This document shows, one piece after another, positions 30,956 through 43,600 of a stretch of DNA of 64,000 bases. How positions within the stretch are numbered: the first letter of the stretch is position 1; each line of letters begins with the position of its first letter. The notes under the pieces were generated by a model that was not told the origin of the DNA, made no database searches, and worked only from the letters and a program-made list of their open reading frames with translations. Source of the stretch: Ciona intestinalis (Eukaryota > Chordata > Ascidiacea > Phlebobranchia > Cionidae); assembly GCF_000224145.3 (NCBI RefSeq), contig NC_020175.2, positions 3,382,547 to 3,446,546 on the forward strand, in the 5' to 3' direction. A program made the position numbers and the translations under genes.

Positions 30956-33900
30956 ATGGTTTTATTTTGGTTTGTCATTTTCTGTTCACTTGGAAGCATA
31001 TTTGCAGGTTTGTAATTAAAATGTTTTCCTATTTTCACAATGCAAAGTTTCAATGTAATCAGAAAACCTTGTTTTACCTATTCTGTTTTGGCTTAAATTT
31101 AAATTAGTTTTTTTTAATGTTCGTTAGTTATTTAAGCTCTTACAATTAAAAAACTGATTAAAAAACTGTTTTAAACAGCATTGTAAATTATAACTTGTTA
31201 TAGCAGAAAAAATTATTTGTTTTAAAATGTGTATATCAATATATATATATGTATTTTTAACAATAATATTATCAATTAAATTATAACAATACAAATGGTT
31301 TTTAATTGTCATTTTAGAAGACTGTCCATGCTGTGAAAATTGTACAATTACTGCAACAACAGATGCAGCAACAACAACAGAACAAATAACAACAGCAACA
31401 ACATTTGCACAAACAACAACAACATGTGTGATGTGCGGTAAAGGGCTTTATCTCGATGGTGATGCATGTCAACCTTGTAGAGCAGGATACTTGTAAGTTG
31501 GTTTATAATTTTGCTATTTTTACTTGAGTAAGGTATTTAAACGAATGTGTGTCTAACTTCTGAGTAGTACAGTGTAATTTAAAGCTTAAAAATGACAGTT
31601 TTGTGTAAAAAATATGTTTCTTTTTAAAGTAAGAAACGCAAATTTTAATAATTCTTTCTTTTTAAACTAAGAAACCCAAATTTTAATATTTTTTTTAGCT
31701 TTTTTGATTCGTTTTATATTTCTATACAGTTAAAACTAACAATTTAAAAAATGCTTCTTATTAAAATTGTAAAATGACTTTCAAAAGAGTCGAAACTCCT
31801 AATTTAAAGAAAGCAGTCCATGTTATTTACTACCTAAATCTTGGCGGGACCTCAAGTCAACTGTAGGCTTGATTTGATTGAAACATATGTTTAAATAGCT
31901 GTTAAACCACTGTGCTTTAAGTATGTAAGGATAAAGGAGCACAGGTACTTCAAATTAGCAGGGGCCTTTTCGAGAGGCTACGATAGTAGCTTAAGTGTTT
32001 GGCAGCGAAAGTAATTGGCTCATAACACTATTTGGTAGTATGTGATGTTTTTACGATACTTTTTTTATCTAAATACCTTCCAATAAAACAGCAGTGTTGT
32101 TTTGTTACATAAATATGCCTTTCCCATTTTTTAATATATAGTAGGGTAGGGGAAGATGGGACACCTTTAGCACATAATATCCAGATATCCTGATCGTGTT
32201 TTAATCAATTAACAACAGTCTATGAGAGTCATGAGGATATAGTTTCATATCTTTTGATATATCCTTTGTTTTTTGTTTACTACTAAATGGGACGAAAAAA
32301 TAGAGTTAAAAAGTGTCCCATCTTCACCCATCCTACTGTATATATATATATAAAGCATTTTCTATTTTTTTCCAATACAGCATTTTCCAAGTTTTGCAAT
32401 TCTTTAATATACCATTTCCTAATTTTTTTCAGTAAAGAATTTTCCAAGTTTGCTAATTACTTAATATGGCATTTTCCCAGTTTTCCCATTCTGTAATGCA
32501 GCATGTGAACCCAACTGTGTTATAAAACTTTGTTTTAACTGTATTATTATGTATCTGAACCTGTAAAAATTATAAATTTCTTTTTGGTACAGTATACTAG
32601 ATCTGCTACGAAATACGTAACAGAAAAAATCTAGTTCAAAAAATTGTTAATAAAAAGATAAACATTTTGCTCAAATGGTATAGTCAGTCTCTTATTCAAA
32701 TTAAAAACACTATAGACTGGTATTTGTTAGTTAAAAAGTTCATTTAATTTGTCAAAGAGTTCATACAATTTGTCAAAAACAGTTTATATATATTATTTGT
32801 AGAGGAATTTATATAATTTGTCAAAAGTGTTTATACATATTATTATAAAATTTGTAAAAGAGTTGGTATTATATATTTTTTCCACTAATACACATTGGTT
32901 AAAATTTGAGGTAATTTATTCCTAATGTGAGCCACACTATTGACATATTTCGTCAACTATCCCATGTTTATCACCTTTGCTTACCTATTGTATCTATTCA
33001 TTGTACTATGATGTAACAATAATGTCCTGTCATGTAGAACAGTGGAAGTCCATTGTTACGTAACAATAGGCCTGAGAATGGGCTATTGTTATTTTAACCC
33101 AGTGTCTAAAATCGGGTCGCCCTCTCTCATAAAGGGATTAGAAACCAAATAAACAATTGTTGGTTTAAAACTATAATGAATTTTCTCACTCTCACAGTGT
33201 GAATTAAATGTTTAAATAAACAGTTTTAATATTAAGTGAAATTCTGTGTTTTATTAGAAAAATCCAATTTTGGTGTGCTGTTTGATCTAAGTTATTTACA
33301 ATTTAATATATTACGTAACTTTTTCGAAACAGCCTAAACTATGTTAATTTGACCTGGTTATCAATTACTTTCCTTGTGCAGGCTATCTTTTAATAAATTT
33401 AAAATACAGACTTTAACCATGCGCCAATACAATCAAAGCCTTTTTTAGACATTCTTTTTATTATTAGGCCCATTAAGCATATTTTAAGTTAAATGGAGAT
33501 CTTTAAATAGGCTAAAAAAGGGGAAATTCTGTGTCTCTATAAGGCTTAAAAAATGTGTGTTTAAAAAATGTATTTTATTATTTAGTTGCCCAGACAACTA
33601 CAATGAAGAGATATTATGTAGTGACGGGCATTACACCAACACAACAGGACAAGCTTCGTGTATTTTATGCCCAGAAGGTCACATGTGTATTTCAGCACTA
33701 AATGTGTAAGTTAAAAAAATCATTTGATTTATCACACATTTTGAACTGCTTTGAAATAACATTCAAGTGCGTCGTAGTTTGGCCTTCACGTGTGTCAGAG
33801 TTTGGCCGTTAATATGCGTCAAAATTTAGCCTTCACGTGCGTCTTGGTTAAGCGTTCACCTGCGTCGAAGTTTAGACTTCACGTGCGCCGTAGTTTGGCC

Positions 33901-36900
33901 TCCACGCGCGTTGCCATTTACCTTTTACGAGCCTCATAGTTTACCCATTTTTTACGACCCTCTAAAATTGGTTTACAACATGAAAAAATGGACACCCTGC
34001 CCTTGGATGTTTTCTAGTATTTTTCCTAATTTTATTATTATTTTCTAGATCTGTAGGGCAAACTACACACCCTATACCTTGCCCTCTTGGACAGTTTGCG
34101 AAACAGGGTGACGGAATATGTTCAGTGTGTCCGCAAGGTTATTTTGCCAACTCAACTGCCCAAGAGATCTGCGAATTATGCCCAGCAGGCCACCAATGCC
34201 AGGTTGGGTGGTCTTTAGCTATTTTAATATTTTTTTACGTTTTTTTTTTAAGTTAAATTTAATTTTTTTTTCTATATTTAAAAAAAAATTAGTTAAAAAA
34301 TAATTTTTAATTTTTTTTATTTTTATCTTTACAGAATAGCTCTTTGAGTCCAGTACCCTGTCCCGAAGGCTCATTTTCACTCTCTGGCTCCATCACATGC
34401 ACTGTATGTTCATTGGGATATTACAGCAACAATACGGGTTCCTCTGCATGCCAGCCCTGCCCAAGGGGTTACATGTGCCCCAACCCGTCTAGTGACCCCC
34501 AGGCATGCCCAGCTGGGTCCATATCCTTAGGGGTCACAGACACCTGCCTACCATGCCCACCAGGCCACTACACAATTGAAACTGCAGGCTCCTATTGCTT
34601 ACACTGCCCTGCTGGCTCAAAATGCAACAGCACAAACCAAGAACCTAGTCTTTGTGAAGCAGGCACTTACTCTAGCAACAGATCTACCGAATGTTCATCC
34701 TGTTCTGTTGGATTTTATGCTAATTTCACAGGCGCAACTGAATGCTTACAATGTGAAACTGGCTACAAATGCCCTGACGCAGCTAGCAGTCCTATACAGT
34801 GCAATACTGGCATGTATTCTACTGATGGCGCCACAGACTGCCTACCTTGCCAAGTAGGGTATTATAACGACAAAAAAGGCCAGTCCACATGTAATGAATG
34901 TCCAAGTGGTCATTATTGTCCGAATGGTTCAAGTTCCCCAGAAAAATGTCCTGCTGGTACATTTTCTCTATCTCTATCAACAGAATGCACTGACTGTCCA
35001 TTGGGCCATTACAATACATTACCTGGATCTCAAAACTGCTCTGAATGCCCACCTGGCTTTAGCTGTTCAAATTCAACCACTGTAACCCCATGTATTGGTG
35101 GTACATACTCAACTGGATTGCAAACTGAATGCACACAATGCGAATCTGGCTACTATGCTGTGGGAAACAGCTCAAAGCAATGTCTACAATGTCCCGAAGG
35201 CCACTCATGCTCTGACCCTACTTTAGCTCCAATTAAATGCTCTGCAGGGACCTTTTCTACACCATGTTCAATTGAATGTGAAATGTGTCCGATGGGTTTT
35301 TACTCTGCACAACATGGGTCCCAAAACTGTACAATCTGCCCAGCTGGGTCCCAATGCAAAAACGCTTCCAACACAGTCCTATGCCAATCTGGCAGTTACA
35401 GTAATGCAGCATCCACTATTTGCACTGAATGCTCTGCTGGGTATTACACCACTTCAACAGGCAGTACATCATGCATGGTAAGATTTTTGCAAGACCAAAG
35501 CAGTACAATAAATTGTTTTGATTTTAGAAGCAGAACACCCACAAATTTTTCCTCCTAATTTATTCATTTTCTAATTTTTACCGCCTAATTCATTTATATT
35601 TACCTACCTTTTGAACACCTAATTTTTTCATATTTTAATTTTTACCCCCCCCAATTTATTCATATTTAAAAAATTAAACTTAATTTTTAGTATCAATAGG
35701 CTTGTATACATTAAAATGTGTGTTACACTATATTGTTTACTTTACATTATAACCTATATTTGTTGAATATTAATACAGGAATGTCCTGAAGGCCATGCTT
35801 GTCCTATGATTGACAGTGACCCTGTTATATGCACTGCTGGCAATGTTAGGTAAGATTTAAAAAATTTTTTACTATATTTTTCAATATATATATATATGTA
35901 TATGTTAATTTAACTACTGGTTGAAATCATCAACCTATTTATTTACCTACGTCCATCAGGTAACTTTTATAATGTTTTAATGTTTTTATTTAAGACTTTT
36001 TTGTTATGACACCATTACTTTGATAATAAAAGAATAAATGAATATAGCTTACTTTATCCTCGCATGGCCGGAAATTGACAATCGTTATAACACTGGTGTT
36101 CATACACCTTATGCTAGTTTACGAGTTACCTTGTATGTTACTCTGTGAGTGTGAGGTATATACTATATAACCATGTTACAATCATTTTAATGCCAAAATT
36201 TGAATTTTTCGAATATATATTTGTGTGTTTTTTTAGTTTAGCAAGAGCAGTTTCATGCACACCATGCATAGCTGGCCATACTTATGTGGATATACCAGGT
36301 CAGTCTACATGTCTGCCTTGTCCAGATGGTTATATGTGTAATGACCCATCAGTAGCACCCAATAACCAGGTTAGTATGAATATAAATAAATGAATGTAAC
36401 TTGGTTTCCTTGTGTGGTCGGAAAACGAAAGTCGTTATAACACGGGTGTTCTGTTTCATACACCTCAGTCCAGCTTACAAGTTACAATGTATGTTACTTT
36501 GTGGATGATTATTTTTTTTAATTTTAAAATATATATACATATATGGGTATTACAGTTATACCACTTGAACCAGGAATATCAATGAATATATAAATGTAAC
36601 TGGTAACGTCATTTATTTTTTTACTTTTTAGCTTTATCTTGTGTATTCTATTACATACTTTTTAAAATGCGAATATTCAATTTCAAATTTCCAGTGTTTA
36701 CCAAATGTAAATCTCACTTACTTTGTTATTTATTCAAGTCTTGCATGGCTGGATGGTACGGCACCAATGGCAACACTTGTAGAAGGTGTCCACCTGGAAG
36801 ATACAGCAATGTAACTGGATCTCTAAGCTGTGACTTATGCCCAGCTGGAACATTTTGCCCAGGTATGGTATTTAGTAATGTATAGTTGGGCGGGGGAATA

Positions 36901-37641
36901 TGGGACACATGTTTATTCTATTTTCTCGTACAATTTGTTAGTAAACAAAGAGCATTTAAAGAATTATAAAACCGTATCCTTTCGACTCCTATAGACTGTG
37001 GTTAATTGATTAAAACAATAAAGGTGTCCCATCTTCCCCCACTCCACTAATACTTTTTAAGGTATATAACACTTATTTTAATTTTTTATCATAATTTTTT
37101 TGCATTTTCTACCTAACTGAAGTTACCAGCTGCAAAGTATTTATGTAAAGTATTTTTACACTTTTTTTTCTGTGATAAAAAATATATATATATGTGTTTC
37201 TTTAAAAGTTCGAAAGTAATTTTAAACTGGTAGAAAAAAATGATTTATAAAATAACTTAAATTGTTTTAATATTTTTATAAAATAAAATTTAAAAAAATT
37301 TTAGTTGAAGGAAGCGTGTCTTATCTCACTTGTCAAGCTGGTAGTTTCAGTGTTGCCGGATCCACAAACTGCACCCAGTGTTTCCCAGGATATTTTCAAA
37401 CCATGGAGATGCAAGATTCCTGTCAACTTTGCCCATCAGGTAATTGGAATACGGCAACACTGTAAAAAATTGACGTTCTTAATAAAAAAGTGTGATTCCT
37501 AATAAAATAAAAAGATAGAAAGCTTCCAAAAACTGTATTACAATAAAAGTGTTTCATTTTTCTTGTAGAATAGTTTGTTAAAATATAAATCGAACTGTGT
37601 CCTGTGTTACTGTTTAATACATTAAAAAACCTATTAAGATA

Positions 37642-37676
<35 letters not shown>

Positions 37677-40600
37677 ATATGTTTTTTTCATTACCTCCAC
37701 TACAGTCGTAGACTACACACATCGGTTTATATAGTTTTTTTATACATAATGAATGAATACATGTAACTTACCTTATCCTCGCTTGGCCGGAAAACGACAG
37801 CCGTTATAACAGGGGTGTTGATACACCTCGTGTCAGCTTATAAATTACCAAGTATGTTACTTTGTGGGTGAATATTTGTGGATTAAAATGTTTTTTTTTT
37901 CATTTCAGGCTACAGTTGTTCAAACCCATCATCAAACCCAACCCAATGCCAAGCAGGTAGTTTTGCCACAAATGGTTCTACCATATGTACACCTTGTAAT
38001 GCAGGCACATATCAGGTAATTGTTATGACGGTTTAACTGCATAGCCTTTTCAATATATAGCAGGGTGGGGGAAGATGGGACACCTTTTCATTCTATTTTC
38101 TCCTTCCGTTTGGTAGTAAACAAAGAAAATTCAAAGGATTGTAAAACCGTATCCTCACGACTACCATAGACCTTTGTTAATTGTTTAAAACTGTGAAAAA
38201 CACTATTACAATACTTGAATATGCGCTAAAGATGTCCCATCTTACCCCACCCTACTATACATCGTGTTTAAAATTTTTACATTTTTTTTGCCGGTTTAAC
38301 TGCATAGCCTATTGAATATACATTGTATTTACAATTTTTCCTTTTTTTTAAATGAATTCTCATTTTTGCCCATATTAAATATTTTGTTTAGTTTGATTTT
38401 TATAATTAGTATTTTTATACTAGCTTTTTATACAAAGAAGCAAACATGTTTAAAATCATGGTCAATATAGGTTACATTTCAATTGACAATGAGAGTTAGG
38501 TGTTTTATTACACGGACAACATTGTTCCAATAGCATATATCACCTACATACCTTATTCAAGCTTTTTTGTATTAGGTGTATGACCTTGTGTGAAACATAA
38601 GACGAGACACCTTAACACATAATATCATTATCCCGATCGTGTTTTAATCAATTAACAACGGTCTATGGGAGTCGTGAAGATACGGTTTCAATTATTGTTT
38701 GAATGTTCTTTGTTTAATACAAATGGGACAAAATTTAAAATGAAAATGTATACCGTCTTTTTCCACCCTACTATATTATTACACCGATATGCAGCTAAAA
38801 GCTACTTTATCTAAATTGCATTTCAAAGGTTATTCTCCTACAGTGCATGTAAAAATTTGTCTGGCACAGTAGCACAGTTGGTTAGCGCGCCAGTCTCTAA
38901 CCCAGAGGTAATGGGTTCAAAGCTCGTCAGTGCTACCGTTGTGGGCATATGTGTCTTTGGGCAAGACAAATTATCAGCCACACATAAAAAAAGAAAAAAT
39001 CAAAAAATATAATTACCCACAAAGTAACATACTTGGTAACTCGTAAGCTGGCACGAGGTGTATGAAACAGAACACTGGTATTTAACGACTGTCATTTTCC
39101 TGCCACGCGAGGATAAAGTAAGTTACATTAATTCATTTCATTCTAATTTTTCTAGGACCTACCTGGCCAAGCTGGTTGTAAAAATTGCCCAGCAGGCTAC
39201 AAGTGTCCAGGCAGTGGTACAGTGAGCCCTATAATTTGTTCCAATGGTACAGTTTCAACATCTGGTCTGTCTGAATGCTTCCTATGCAATTATGGCTGGT
39301 ATGCGGCAGCTGAAGGCTTGACCAACTGCACAGTAAGAAAATTATAGTTGTAAATAATTTTTTATAATTATTATGTAGGATTTTTATAATTATTATAAAT
39401 ATTATATAGGATTTTTTATAATTATATAAATTTATAATTTTTTATAATTCTTTTATGTGATAATAAACAGTTTGTCGTATTATAATGAGTAAATAGTCTA
39501 AAACTGTGTTTTAAGGGCAATCTTTTATTTTTTATACCTTATGTCCCCCAAGGTTTCAGGCCCTCACCCTTCAAAGAATAGAATAATATAAAAAAGTTTA
39601 AAATAGTATTTCCTTCTTAAATATTATAATGTGCCTAAATTTGTTGGATTTTTTAATAAATAATTTTATTTTAAACACAAACTCCCAGGCATGTCTAGTG
39701 GGTCACTACTGCCCTTCACCCAACCTGCCTCCCATACCCTGTCAGTCTGGCTACGTGGCTTCTGTTGAGGGTCTTATGGAGTGCTCACTGTGCAACGCCG
39801 GGTCCTACTCCGCGCACAATGGTTCCACTGTGTGCCAAAGCTGCCCGGTGGGCCATGAGTGTCCAGATGGGGCCACTGAACCATCTAAGTGCTTTCCGGG
39901 CTCCTATGCAGACACCAATGGTATAAATAATAATACGAATACAATGTAACTTACTTTATCCTCGCGTGGCCGGAAAACAAAATTTGTTATATAAAACGGG
40001 TGTTGATACACCTCATGCCAGCTTATGAGTTACCAAGTATGTTACTTTGTGGGTGATTATTTTTTGTGAGTATTTTTTATAAACTGTCTGTAATTACAGA
40101 AAAGAGTCTACTTATTATATAGCATTTTATAATCAAAACTTAAGAAATAATATCATTTATATTTTTGTAAACTATTTAATAACAAAATTCACAAAGTAAA
40201 TGTTAAATGTATTGAAAAATCTAATTTTGTAACTTTTTTGCTGTAAAATTGGTCTAATTTATTTTCTCACAAACCTCTTAAAAATATAAACACACTTGTT
40301 AAAAATTTCCTATATTTTAATTTTGAACCAATTTTGCTTTTCAAAATGCTGTTAATTTAAAACTAGCCAATAATATACCTTTTCCTTCTGCTTTTAACCA
40401 ATTTTAGGCTTTAAAATGCTTAAAAACTAGCCACAAAAAAAATTTTGCTTCTGCTTTTACCAATTTTAGGCTTTAAAATGCTTAAAAACTAGCCACAAAA
40501 AAACGTGTTACAATTTAAAACTAACCATTAAAAAACTTTTCCTCCACTTTTAGACACAGTTCAATGCAAAGCATGTGAGACCGGCACCTACAATACTGAC

Positions 40601-43600
40601 TTCACGTCCACACAATGTTCTCCATGTCCTGCTGGTCACAGCTGTATTGCTACTAATGTAGAACCTCAAGCATGCTTAGCTGGAACATACAGTGCTGTGG
40701 GATCTACAGTCTGCATAGGTGAATTTTGTGTTAATAATTTATGACTCTCATTATAATGAAGTTCAGTGCATTTTAGTACTGAATTATTACCCTAAATAGA
40801 ATTAATGCTTTGATCGTTTAATGAACATAAGCAGTGGAGCAGCCAGGGCAGGGTTTCAGGGGTCGCGACTATTTTTAGAAATACCAAAAAAAAAGAATTG
40901 AAAAAAATACTTTTTTAAATTTACTCTTTTTTTTCTGGCTGCCCCACTGGTCATGTATATTGTTAATTGCTTTTTTTTATTATACCAAAATGATAATTCA
41001 CCATTATAATTTAAATGTAAAGTATGTAACTGCCATAGTAACCTATAAGCCTATGGTAAATACCCCCTCTACCGTGTTCAGTTGTTTGACAAACTATTTT
41101 TGACATGCTATAAAAAAAATCTAGAAATCTCTAAATAATCATAGCCCTAATACTTTTATATAGCATTACCAAAATGCCAAAATGTAAATTTCGAAAAATC
41201 CTTTAAATCTCATTACAGGTTGTAGTTCTGGCACATACACTACTACCAATAGCAGTTCATCATGTACAGTTTGTCCCAAGGACCACACATGCGTATTCCC
41301 TACAGCACAGCCTGAACCATGCACATTGGGAATGTACAGGTATGCATATTTTTCATATATCATATAATAATTAGAATAAAAAGATATAGATTTTTGACTT
41401 TTTTTAACCTGTTTGTAGCTAACACCATTTTACATAAAAAACAACAACAAAAAACAGGTATGCAACAATGCTTATTAATACCATATCCTAAGTAAAATAA
41501 GCAGGCTATACTTTTGTTATGACGTGCTATTACAATATATCTCTGTAGCTAAGCCTTTCTTACTTAAAAAACTTATTCTGTCGGTTTAGTAATTTTTTGG
41601 ACACCATTTTGTTAGATAATTTTTCTCAAGTAGTTTTTACCTCTGTGTTTTAATTGTTACTATATTTATATTTAAAGATTTTTTTGTTATTTAAAAACTT
41701 ACCCTGTATCGTTAATGCAGCTGTCTTTATATATTATTGCCCAAATTTATATGATATTATGGTTTTTTTTTAATCTTATATAAAGAGTTACACTGTATCT
41801 TATATACATACTGTCTATATACAATACTGCCTATACCATCGTCATATCAGCATTGGACTATATTTAGACATTGCTATCTATGTACATATACCTTCATTTG
41901 TTATTCTAACTTCTTTAATTATAAAACCCTTTTCACGGCGGGTACACCTAGTCATTTGCACAGACAATACAATAACCCTATTCATCTAAATCTACAAAGG
42001 CCCTAGCTGTTCATGGATCCTTTATTCTACTCAAAACAAAAACCAGAATATTTGCCAATGAAAAACCTCTATAACAGTATAGTTACTGAAACTCTCACCA
42101 GCTGCCTATTTAGGTGCTAATTTTTTTCCGAAAAAAAATAAGCGTTTTTAACATTTTTTACCACTAGATAGATTTATAGCTTAGTGACTAGAATTAGAGT
42201 AATAAATATCACTTCTTAGCCAAGAAACGAGGCGTCAGAAATCATGTGTGCTTAGTAGGTTTGCTTTTTTCTGGTTAATATTTAACTATGATGAGTCTGT
42301 GACTTGTTTGATCAAAACCATCATTTCAAGCAAGGAAAGTGAATTCTTTAAATGCTCTTCAGATCTCTAGTTTAGTTTGAAAATTTTGAAGCCGTTTTGA
42401 AAATTTTGGATAAAATTAAAAAAAGGCACTGTGTTTGGATTTTTTCCTCTAAAATTATAAGATGTTAAAAAAAAACTTTTTATAACGTAGGTTATAAAGT
42501 TTTTTTTCTGCGCGTTTTATGTGTATTAAATCAGCTGTAGAAAGTATTCATTTCCAGAGTAACCCATAACCAGTTCATTAGATAAATCAGAATATATATT
42601 TTTGAGTCCATTCCTTCAGAAAATAATTTGAGAAAATTCTTTTTAGACAATATTTTGTAAACAGTAAATATTAGCCTTTGGTTCTAAAAAAGAGGCTTTA
42701 ATTTTCAAAAATCTGTATTAAAATAACATAATTTGCCAATTATTTATTTAAATCAGTCGCAAAATGTGCAATTTTTATGTAAAATGTTTTATTTTTAACT
42801 TGTTTACTGATATTTAGTAGCATAGTCAAGTTACATAAAGTAATGGAACATTTTTTCTTAAATGTTAAAAAAAAAATTTTTTAAAAGCTGGTTATATTAT
42901 TACTGAACTGATAGCACAAAGAGATAAGTTTATATTTGCTGACACTTGCGTTATTTCGTGATTTTTTCCACTTACAGACTTATATCTGTATAGTGGTATA
43001 GTAATTCTTATCAAATTAATAAATTTAAATTAAATTATTATCTCAAAAAAAGTATTGTTGATTTAGTAGTTTTAACATTTAAAAAAATATTAACACAACA
43101 TATTTAGGTTTCTTATAATAAATTAAACTGTTTTTTAACTTTTTTATAAAAGTATTGTTTTTGTTGTTTTAAGTAGTTTTAATATTTCTAAAACATAAAA
43201 ATGCAGCATGTTTTCTATTAAAAAACAATGATTTTTTAATTTTTTTTAATCTTTTTACAACAGTAACTTTGTTTTTAAATATTATCTGTAAACTAATCCC
43301 GATTTTGATTAAAATTCCATTTAAACCACTAAAAAGTAGCTTGTGCGTCAATAGATAAGTCATTGTTTGTTTTTTTCCGCTCAGACGGCTCTGCCAAGCC
43401 GCGGCACTTGTTTGCTTTGGAGCCGCGGCATCCTTGTCGTAATAACGGTGTCCACAACACTGCCATTCGTTTGCTGGCGGTCGCCACAGCAAGCCAAGGC
43501 CACAAAGGCCAGTGCAGGCACGCCGTGTTAGTGGTTTCAGTTGACGTTAGTTTTTTGTCGCATCGCACAATTACTCACTTCTATACAAATAGGATTACAC

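Larger units (their letters stand above)
30956..34202 (+). other. Giant gene exons 1-4: signal peptide, Thr-rich segment, first modules
   Basis: Exons 30956-31007, 31318-31492, 33586-33705 and 34049-34202. Exon 1 is almost exactly a signal peptide (MVLFWFVIFCSLGSIFA). Exon 2 opens EDCPCCENC, continues with an Ala/Thr/Gln stretch (ATTDAATTTEQITTATTFAQ), a likely O-glycosylated spacer coded by ACA/GCA runs, and then CVMCGKGLYLDGDACQPC. Exons 3-4 carry the first modules. Intron 2 is about 2.1 kb and holds one MITE. Confidence 0.85.

Noticed and set aside
33050..33075. 16-bp perfect palindrome ATTGTTACGTAACAAT
   Set aside because: A single short AT-rich palindrome has no further support as a regulatory site or element end.
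38880..38930. tRNA gene
   Set aside because: The A and B boxes are present, but the flanks show a SINE head; no acceptor-stem pairing was seen.
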